A DNA stretch of 64,000 nt from NCBI GenBank assembly GCA_012184525.1, contig WOFQ01000045.1, positions 186,001 to 250,000 of the forward strand. Direction: 5' to 3'. The notes under the pieces were generated by a model that saw nothing but the letters and a program-made list of their open reading frames with translations, did not search any database and had not been told where the DNA came from. Of the stretch, positions 56,573 to 64,000 are shown one piece after another (position 1 is the stretch's first letter; each line of letters opens with the position of its first letter). This stretch comes from Xenoacremonium recifei. Its lineage: Eukaryota > Ascomycota > Sordariomycetes > Hypocreales > Nectriaceae. The position numbers were made by a program, and so were the translations under genes.

Positions 56573-59500
56573 ATGTCTGACGCTTCCGATCAAGGGAGGG
56601 CCACTCCTCCTGCGGTGGAAGAGTCCAAGACATCCAGCGCCAGTGACGGCGAGTTTGCCGCCCAAGTCATCAACAAGGATGGCGATACTGAACCCGAATT
56701 CCCCAGGGGTCAGAATACACCCCCGACCTTGGAGACTTCACAACCCACTGTATCTTCCCCGACCGAGAAGGAGAAATCTCCTCAGTCTGACAAGTCATCC
56801 CCGCTTGTTAACGAGCCAACTACCCCTCGGTCGCCGCAGGCTGAGAGCTCTGCCCAAGCTCAGAAGTCCTCCCCGACTCAAAAGTCTCCCCAGACCCCAA
56901 AGAGCACGAAGAGTCCTTCGCCTCAGAGCTCTCCTCAGCAACCCAAGTCCCCGCAGGGGCAGAAATCTCCACGATCTCAAGAGTCTCCCCAAACTCCGAA
57001 GCCAGAGGAGCAACAACGCGCGGGAAGTATTCCCAGATCAGCTGAACCTGAGCCAGCCCCTTCACCTACTTCGCGGAAAAATATCGAGGCAATTGCGAAG
57101 CTCCGGGCTGAGCGCGAAGCCAAAGGACCAGAGTTCTTTGGGATGATTCACCCAACTCCGCCTCCGGGAGACCCAAAGATCAAGCACATTTTCACGATAC
57201 CTTCTAAGCACGTGTCTAAGGAGCAGGCGCGGGAGGTCATCGGAAGATGGCGGGTAAGATCGACGCCAGAAGGAGGCAAAGAGCCGGAGCCGATGGGGGA
57301 ACATCTTCGACCGTCAACTCCGCCTCTGGAGCGAGCTGAGAAGACACGAGATAACCTGAAAGCCATGGGCCATGAGATAGGAAAGGATGAGTTCAGAATT
57401 ATCCATGACCAAGCTACTTCCAATTCGGGCTTCATCGCAGCGTTGCAGGAGTTTGCCGTAGGCAAGACATGTCTATCTGTCGACCTCTTCAACGAAGCTA
57501 TCCGTCGTATGGACAACCTCATGCTTGAGCTGGCCACCCAAAGCAACTTCCAGAGCCAAAAGTACCGGAAGCTCAAGGATGACTATGATGACTTGCGACA
57601 GCGGGGGAAGGAAAAAGTAAGTGAACTGGAAGGTCAGCTTGATGATCAAGTGGATGCATTTAAAAAGCAGTTCAAAGAGCAAGAGGCTACACGCAAGAAG
57701 CAGTTGAAAGACCAAGCGGAAGCGTTGAATCAAGAGGAGCTGGTCCTCAAATTGCAGGAGGACCTGCAAAGACAGGACGACTTTTACCAGAAAGAGCTCG
57801 ACAAGCAAGAAGTCAAGTGGAAACAAGAGGTTAGGCAAACCGCAGCTGCCTGGAGGAAAAAGCTTGACGAGAAGGAAGAGGATTGGGACAATGAGGTCAG
57901 CAAAAGAGAGGTAACTTTCCAGAGGATCTTCGACGAGGAGATGAAAGTTGTTGATGAGAAACAGGAGAAACTACGAGACGAGATCATGGCTCTCAAGGCC
58001 GAGAACCTTGAGCTAAGGAAGGGTGTCGAAATATCCCGTGGTAATGACTCTAAGAGTAGGTCTTGTGGTGAATTTATGAAGAAACTTGCTAATGCTCTGT
58101 TTAGAGGGTAAGCTGATCAACGAAGCGGCCGAGGAGCTGGAAGTCCTCAAAACGAGGTTTGAAGACGTGAAAGCCAACCGCGATCAATACAAGGCCCACG
58201 GCCTGCACATGTACAGGGAGGTCAAGCAGAACCTCAATGTGTGGGGGGCCATCATGAATGCGATGGCTTCGGATACCGAACTCAAGGAGAAGATTCCACA
58301 GAAAGAGCGAACACTCATGGTCGAGATCTACATGCAGCTGGAGGAAATAGAGCGGCGATGGATAGTCTCGTGGCCTGGGCTTCAACCAGCTTTGAAGAAA
58401 ACAGCCGTAGAGAAAGATATATTGACCAAGATCGCATTTGATAAGGCGCAGGATTCCCTCCTACAAGGTAAGTGATACACTAATTTGTCTCCTTCATGTG
58501 ACCTTTCGCGGACAACACGAAGCTAATCAGATGTAGACTTGGAGAAGATTTCGACACTGAATGCGAAATTGAGTATAGAGGTAGCGAAGAAAGAGGAGAA
58601 AACCTGGCTCCAAACCGAAGAACTCCGCAAAGTTGACTCTGAGAACCAAGGGCTACGGTTCCGGTCCGAGGACAGCTCTGAGAAGGAGTCCGGGAAGAGC
58701 TCTGGAAAGTTGAGTCTTGATGAACAGAACCTTGAGTTCGACGACCTGGCTTTTGATGAGTCTACTGAGAAGCTTCTCGAAAAGACAGAGGAGATAGAGG
58801 AGTTAAAGAACAGCCTATTCCTTGTCCGCCGCGAGTTGGAGGCGGCTAGGCGGCGGGAACGATCCCGTCGTCGATCACCCACGACGTCCATCAAGTCTGG
58901 GTACGAAGACGTGGTAGACTCTTCAGACCCAAGCATCGAGCCGAAGCTCAAGACAATCCCCGAACTGCTTGAGGTCTTTGAGACCCGAAGCAAAGCGGCC
59001 AAGCGTGCTGGAACGGATATGGAGGACCTCGACCTGCCTGGCATCGCCCCCAATGATCTTGACAACGTGAACCACTTCAATATCAAGCACTTGTTCAATA
59101 TACGCGAGAGTATCCTAATTGCACTTCAGGATAAGGCCGGCGAGCAGCTGACGAAGCTATTGTATATGTTCGAGCAGTGGTACCACGCCTACGAAAACAC
59201 CTTCTTCAGCATGAGCGAGGACACTATCTTCGAGATCGACGGCTCGCGCCTCGTACTTAAGGCATACTGGGCGCTTATCCATCTCAAGAACCGTGAATTG
59301 GCGCGCAAGACACTGCACCGTGGCGTGACCAAGTTGGAGCGCGTATTGCACCCGTACGATACGAAGCTGTATCTCCGCTTGGCGCAGCACGTCGAGCTCA
59401 CGCTAGACAAGTTCGATGTCGAGACGGACGGGACCTTGACGCGCGAACAATTCATCAAATTGTCTCGTGTCACGAACCTTGAGATCAAGCGATGGAGAGA

Positions 59501-59849
59501 CACCATGAAGCGCGAACGCTCGAGGACTCGGGAAGAGAGTCTTCGGGTCAGAGAAAATAAGAGCCTCGCGGCGGCTCGAGATGATCCCGCGCTTTCGCGT
59601 AGGCTGAGTCGAGAGATTATGGAGAGGAGAGCCCATCTGGAACTGATGAGGGCGACTAGGGCGCCGAGGGCGCGGACGAGACAGATTGAGACGGAAGCGG
59701 TGTTTGAGAGGGGGATGAGGTCTGCGAGGCTTCCGGAGGATAAGCCCGAGGAGGTGGTCAAGGATGCTGATCTGGGTGATGATCTAGGTGGTGGTCAGGA
59801 CGATAATCAGGACGAGAAGCCGGCTGTTGACTTGGGCGAGACTTACTAG
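56573..59849 (+). CDS. Large coiled-coil protein with KSP-rich N-terminus, unknown function
   Basis: Exons are 56573..58040, 58105..58467 and 58537..59849 (1047 aa). Introns of 64 nt (branch TGCTAAT) and 69 nt (branch GCTAAT) both join in frame. The frame is open 18 nt upstream but only from TTG. Residues ~63-146 are a dense Ser-Pro array built on K-S-P and S-P-Q units (QKSSPTQKSPQTPKSTKSPS), resembling neurofilament-tail or CTD-like phosphorylation arrays. Long charged heptad helices at ~315-490 (EDLQRQDDFYQKELDKQE) and ~615-720 look like coiled coils. A globular-looking helical region lies at ~770-920 (NVNHFNIKHLFNIRESILIA) and the tail is Arg/Glu-rich then acidic. No family recognised; a cytoskeletal or scaffold role is speculation. 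Confidence 0.75.
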
Positions 59850-60504
59850 GGATTTGTCTGGCTTTGGTGGTTGCTAAGTTCCCAATAATTCGTGTTGATG
59901 GCTTTGTGAGACTTCACTGGTTGTTCTACTTGTTTAATTCCAAGGGTTTTATTTCGTAATTAGTATGTTCGATCTCCATGACTTTGTTTCTTTTCGCTTC
60001 TTGGCCCAAACCTACCTGTTGCTTAAAAAACATCAATGCACGGAGCACCAGAAGCGAGTTTCTCCCAGCTTATTGACTCTTATCTATTGAATAATCCTTT
60101 ATTTCGTATTGTACCATTGGTCTATCATCCTCCCAGAGGACCTTGCCCTATTAGGCAGCTGGAGAGGTCGAAGTAACACCCCGCAAGAAACGCTCAGGAC
60201 TCACATTAAGCGCTTTAGAGAATGGCGCGTTGAAATGTCAGATCTAGTGGAGCTTTCCAGAGCTATTCGCGAATCATGTAAATGGCTATGTTGAGTCTAC
60301 CTTGTTAGCTTGTAGGCCATGAGCTGAGCGAGTCCCGAATACCACGTTACCTGGGCTGACAGCTTGATGAAGCCTCAGGAGGTCTCCTGAGAGCAACCCA
60401 GTAGCTTGAGGAATGCTTGGCGTAAAGATGTATATAAACTCCTGGGAGAATCTCCCATACATTCTTCCATGATATTATCGTTCATTTTTGCGAACCGTCG
60501 AATT
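59850..60504. promoter_or_regulatory. Upstream region of the sugar-oxidation cluster
   Basis: About 0.65 kb between the coiled-coil gene stop and the epimerase start, AT-rich. A TATA-like tatataaa at 60431..60438 lies 74 bp before the ATG at 60505 and only 38 bp before an alternative in-frame ATG at 60469, which favours 60505 as the start. Confidence 0.45.
60431..60438 (+). promoter_or_regulatory. TATA box of the aldose 1-epimerase gene
   Basis: The sequence tatataaa is a perfect TATA match on the coding strand, 74 bp upstream of the chosen start codon. Confidence 0.45.
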
Positions 60505-61548
60505 ATGTCTAAAGATGGCCCTGTCAAATTCCTTCCTCTTGGAGCCATCATTCAAGAGGTGAATATTGGAGGACGTAACGTCGTTCTTGGTTTTCCCAAG
60601 CAAGAACACTACAAAAACATCAGTCACCCATATTTTGGGGAGACAATTGGACGTATTCCCAATCGGTTGTCCGATGGGAAAATATGTGATTTGAATGGGC
60701 GCGATTATGAGCTTGCTAAAAATGAAAGAGGAATCACCACCATTCACGGAGGAATAAACGGATGGGGAAAGAAGATTTGGAATGGGCCAGAGTTGGTCTC
60801 ACGCAATGGCAGAGAGGCTACTCTCTTCACCTTGCGCAGTCCTGACGGGGACGAGGGATTTCCCGGCGAGGTTGAGGCAAGGGTCTGGTACACGGTTGAG
60901 CATCGAACTCCAAGCGATGGGGGGGATCAAACTGAGGAGGTGATCCTAGATATGGAGTATGAGATTGAGATGACTGGATCCGAGCCGGATATCACAGAAA
61001 CAGTATGTGCCATGACGAGTCATGGGTACTGGAATATTGGCGACGGGCCGACTATAGCAGGGACCGAAGCCCAATTCGCGAGCAACCTCTATGTCCATTC
61101 AGACGAGAAGCAGATTCCCACAGGCAAACTGATGAAACACCCGTCCATCGAAACAGACCGCACGATCATATTCACAGACACCACGCCAGTCATTGACGAT
61201 TGCTTCGTGCTAGACGAGGACGTCTCCAAAGTGCCGTTGGACACGAGACCACGCCCCCTACGGAAATACGTTACCATTTACCATCCATCAACCAAGATCC
61301 ACCTCGAAGGCTTCACAACAGAGCCATCATTCGTTTTCTACCCAGGCGATGTTATTGATGTCGCGGAGATTCCTGCCGTGGACGGAGAGCACGCTGCGGT
61401 ACCATACAAGGGTCCTCGCAGTGGCATCGCACTGGAGCCAACTCGGTACCTGAACGCGGTGAACACCCCTGGATGGCGGCCAATGGTGCTGATCAAGAGG
61501 GGCCAGATCTGGGGAAGCCGGAGCAGATTCAGGGTCTGGCTGGAATAG
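60505..61548 (+). CDS. Aldose 1-epimerase (mutarotase)
   Basis: A single exon of 347 aa from ATG 60505; an in-frame ATG at 60469 would add 12 residues but lies too close to the TATA box. Family marks are GETIGRIPNRLSDGK (the G-R-x-x-N-R sugar-binding block), TTIHGGINGWGKKIW (His of HGG), TSHGYWNIGDG (second catalytic-site His, usually HPYWNL) and SGIALEPTRYLNAVNTPGW (the C-terminal catalytic Glu block). It should interconvert alpha and beta anomers of an aldose in the cytosol; there is no signal peptide. It is followed at 269 bp by a sugar-dehydrogenase-like SDR and then an SMP-30 lactonase on the same strand. No intron. Confidence 0.9.
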   Translation: MSKDGPVKFLPLGAIIQEVNIGGRNVVLGFPKQEHYKNISHPYFGETIGRIPNRLSDGKICDLNGRDYELAKNERGITTIHGGINGWGKKIWNGPELVSRNGREATLFTLRSPDGDEGFPGEVEARVWYTVEHRTPSDGGDQTEEVILDMEYEIEMTGSEPDITETVCAMTSHGYWNIGDGPTIAGTEAQFASNLYVHSDEKQIPTGKLMKHPSIETDRTIIFTDTTPVIDDCFVLDEDVSKVPLDTRPRPLRKYVTIYHPSTKIHLEGFTTEPSFVFYPGDVIDVAEIPAVDGEHAAVPYKGPRSGIALEPTRYLNAVNTPGWRPMVLIKRGQIWGSRSRFRVWLE

Positions 61549-61817
61549 AGCACTGGCCGAAGATTGCCCCTTTTGGATGTCCGGGACCGAATGGCGGGTC
61601 GAGGGCCGGAGCATGCCCGGAAGGGGATCTCCGGATGGCCCCCACTCGCTCCGAACCCCGCCCCCGCCCCCGCGTTGGGGTGGTACAAGGACGTCACAGG
61701 CACAGTTTATGTAACCTGGGATATCTCAGGCACAGTGAATCGGCATTGATCACTGCTGCTGTATATGTAGTTTATTGAGTTGAATCGAGAAAATGCACGC
61801 TTGACACATCCTCTTCC

Positions 61818-62603
61818 ATGGACAGCCACAACAGCAAGTACGCCGTCTATCCCAGCCTCAAGGGCCGAGTCGTGGTCGTCTCCGGCGGCGCAACAGGCAT
61901 TGGGGCGTCGATGGTCGAGGCCTTTGCTCGCCAGGGATGCAAGACGGTCATCCTCGACATCCGCGATGCAGACGCTCTGGCACTAATCGACAACTTGACC
62001 GAACTCGGCCGAGTTGAAGCTCCTGTCTTCCACCACTGCGATGTCACCGACATTGATACCAGTCTTCGGCCGGTCGCTGCTAAGATACTTGCCCAATTCC
62101 CAGAGATCCACGCCGTAGTCAACAATGCAGCTCACGATCTACGCATTCCGACCACCCAAATCACGGCTGATGACTGGGACACCGGCCTGGCTGTCAACCT
62201 GCGCCATCAGTTCTTCCTCACGCAAGCCCTCCTCCCGGGTCTCCTCGCCGCGGGCTCCTCCTCTGTCATCAACATTGGCAGCATCACGTGGGCGATCCCA
62301 GGCGTTGGCCTCGCACCCTATGTCGCCAGCAAGGCCGCCATCGTGGGCTTGACAAAGACGCTGGCGCATGAATTCGGCCCCCGCGGTGTGCGCGTCAACA
62401 GCATCATGCCGGGTGCTATTGCGACGGAGAGACAGAGACGGGAGATCCTGACGCCTGAGTATGAGGCGCATGTGCTGGAGCGGCAGGCGCTGAAGAGACT
62501 CTTGGAGCCGGAGGAGGTTGCGAGGCTGGCGCTGTGGCTGGCAGCCGATGACAGCTCGGGGGTTACGAATCAGAGCATGGTGGTGGATGCGGGCTGGATA
62601 TGA
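61818..62603 (+). CDS. Short-chain dehydrogenase, D-xylose 1-dehydrogenase (XylB)-like
   Basis: A single exon of 261 aa, a normal classical SDR length. The cofactor loop is SGGATGIG (residues 22-29), followed by LDIRDAD, whose Asp at the end of strand 2 favours NAD over NADP. NNAA and NLRHQFFLTQALLPG are present. The catalytic triad is Ser155 (NIGSITW), Tyr168 and Lys172 (YVASK). The start YPSLKGRVVVVSGG, the AFARQG helix, NLRH and the C-terminal VDAGWI closely resemble, from memory, bacterial NAD-dependent D-xylose 1-dehydrogenase of the Caulobacter XylB type. The likely reaction is aldose to aldono-lactone. The exact sugar (xylose, arabinose, galactose, fucose) is undetermined. Lack of introns and bacterial resemblance raise the possibility of transfer. 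It sits between mutarotase and lactonase genes. Confidence 0.85.
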   Translation: MDSHNSKYAVYPSLKGRVVVVSGGATGIGASMVEAFARQGCKTVILDIRDADALALIDNLTELGRVEAPVFHHCDVTDIDTSLRPVAAKILAQFPEIHAVVNNAAHDLRIPTTQITADDWDTGLAVNLRHQFFLTQALLPGLLAAGSSSVINIGSITWAIPGVGLAPYVASKAAIVGLTKTLAHEFGPRGVRVNSIMPGAIATERQRREILTPEYEAHVLERQALKRLLEPEEVARLALWLAADDSSGVTNQSMVVDAGWI

Positions 62604-62861
62604 GTGACGATAGTAGTCTCGGTGAGGCGTCGAGATGGCGATAGTGGGATAAGCGAGTCGAAAACTCCACCAGACCGGCGTGCTAGGATATTCTCCGGCC
62701 TCAAGATGGATTCCTCAATCTCAGAAAATACCTCGTTTAATCACGTGCTCCTTTTTGCGGATAAACTTGTTGATTGCGACGGTTGTGAAGTTTATCCTTG
62801 TTTACCACTATCATCCGATCATCTCCTCTACGGTCACGTCGATTCGCCACACACGCCCAGT

Positions 62862-63995
62862 ATGAAGACCTACACCGTCACCGAGGTAAGTTATATAAGT
62901 TACCTGCCTATTGTATTCGCAAGATTGCTAAGTTTTGGGCTAGCCATTCTTGGACCTCAATTGCGGTCTCGCTGAGAGCCCTTTTTGGGAGAAAGATGAC
63001 AATATCCTGCGCTTCGTCGATATCGTTAATAAACTCGTGTACCGTGTGAATTTGGACGAAGGTCCAGCATCTCTGAAGAAGACAGAATATGAGAACCTCA
63101 TCGCGTAAGCTGTCCGTTGCTAACTTTACCGCTCGGCTTACTCACCCCCTCTGTGTAGCATCACCGCAGACCTCACCTCCTCAGACGATAGCTTCATCTT
63201 TGGTGGCAAGTACGGCATAGGCATCTCCAAGAAGGACGGCTCGGAATCGAAGATCATCCAGAAGTATTGGAATGATGAGGAGACGAAAGCTGGAAAGCCC
63301 GATCTCATGAGAGCCAACGATGGTGCGGTTGACAGCAAGGGCAGGTTCTGGGTCAGCGCACTGTGCGATCCTTCAGTCACCAAGTTTGCCCCAGAAGGCA
63401 AGATTGAAACCGATTAGTATTTGAGAATGTACGTCTGATAAGCGATATAGGTGCTCTCTTCCGACGAGATCTGGATGGGCAGCTTACCCGAGTCATTACT
63501 GGAGTGACTATTCCGAACGGCATGAGTTGGTCGAAAGATGACAAGACTCTCTACTTTACGGATACTGCCGAGGGCAGCATCTACGCGTACGATTATGATG
63601 CAGAGTCAGGCGATATCTCTAACCAGCGAGTGTTCTTCAAGACTGAGGAAGGCACCGGTCCTGATGGACACACGCAAGACGAAGAGGGGAATCTCTGGGT
63701 TGCTGTTTGGGGATCATGGACGGTCGTGAGAGTTTCACCTGAAGGCAAGATCACAGCTGAGATTCGGCTACCCACACGCTGCGTGACTGTAAGTCATCTC
63801 AATTACACCGTAGTCAAAAAGATGGACTGATACTAAACGATTTAGGCGGTTGCATTTGCCGGTGAGGATGTCTACATCACTAGCGAGGCTGATCCAGAGC
63901 CGGAGAAGTACCCAGAGACGGTCCGGTATCAGGGCGCAGTCTTTAAATGCCACGTTGGAGTCAAGGGAGCCGCTAAGAACAAAGCTATTATCTGA
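62862..63995 (+). CDS. SMP-30/gluconolactonase family lactonase (XylC-like)
   Basis: Five exons: 62862..62885, 62944..63104, 63159..63397, 63451..63788 and 63846..63995 (303 aa, the family's usual length). Introns are 58, 54, 53 and 57 nt. The third (63398..63450) needs a GC donor (AAG|gcaaga), because the frame otherwise hits a stop at once. The fold is a six-bladed propeller. Metal and substrate positions seen are Glu in GLAESPFW, Asn in RANDGAVD, Asn in TIPNGMSWS and Asp in GPDGHTQDEEGNLWVAVWGS. SMP-30 proteins hydrolyse sugar lactones with a divalent metal; bacterial XylC xylonolactonases belong here. There is no signal peptide, so it is probably cytosolic, and it follows the SDR by 258 bp, fitting a lactone-opening step. 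Confidence 0.9.
63398..63450 (+). other. GC-AG intron 3 of the lactonase gene
   Basis: Donor GAAG|gcaaga, branch-like CTGATAA, acceptor atatag|. It joins FAPEG to GALFRRDLDG, the expected family sequence. Confidence 0.75.
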
Positions 63996-64000
63996 AAATG

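Noticed and set aside
60406..60504. 33-codon upstream extension of the aldose 1-epimerase
   Set aside because: It begins at TTG and covers the TATA box. The ATG at 60505 fits the family start.

Overview
The window is nuclear DNA of a filamentous ascomycete (Pezizomycotina), most likely a Sordariomycete of Hypocreales type. The evidence is protein-coding genes carrying short introns (mostly 48-80 nt, gtaagt-like donors, GCTAAC/CTGAC branch sites, cag/tag acceptors), long gene-free promoters, and families typical of that group: a DUF6536 membrane protein, a Zn2Cys6 factor, RTA1-like and rhodopsin-domain 7-TM proteins, a MIZ protein, an Fhl1-type FHA-forkhead protein and a secreted tyrosinase. 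The species is an inference. I found no rRNA, tRNA, CRISPR array, transposon or organellar sequence.

Layout. 1-2280: DUF6536 membrane protein cut by the left edge. 4446-8193: LRR cytoskeleton/cell-wall protein resembling fungal Mhp1. 11071-13618: ribosomal protein uL18 (RPL5) and a HAD-family protein fired divergently from a 427-bp promoter. 13661-14494: class I methyltransferase converging on the HAD gene. 15732-19188: T5orf172/GIY-YIG protein converging on a Zn2Cys6 transcription factor. 19824-23576: MIZ/SP-RING (SUMO ligase-like) protein. 27289-30238: Boi1/2-like SH3-SAM-PH polarity protein. 31048-34518: Fhl1-like FHA-forkhead regulator. 35380-36830: MOT1-type molybdate transporter. 40872-41120: a 63-residue single-TM protein in two exons. 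41959-45317: mitochondrial Tgl2-like lipase and a PPxY alpha-arrestin. 47766-50884: RTA1-like protein converging on a rhodopsin-domain protein. 53679-55081: six-exon tyrosinase. 55520-59849: a TPR-like protein and a 1047-residue coiled-coil protein, both unassigned. 60505-63995: three co-oriented genes for an aldose 1-epimerase, a D-xylose-dehydrogenase-like SDR and an SMP-30 lactonase.

How it fits together. Most of the window is housekeeping and regulatory genes of an ordinary chromosome arm. The right end is different: mutarotase, sugar dehydrogenase and lactonase are the first three steps of an oxidative (Weimberg/Dahms or De Ley-Doudoroff style) sugar pathway, clustered with about 260-270 bp between genes. 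This is the best candidate for an undescribed system.

Gene models were built by hand by joining reading frames across splice sites. Every proposed junction keeps the frame. Three introns need a GC-AG donor, one exon is 14 nt, one start exon is only ATG, and one intron is 63 nt without a stop codon. These are listed separately because automatic annotation often gets them wrong.
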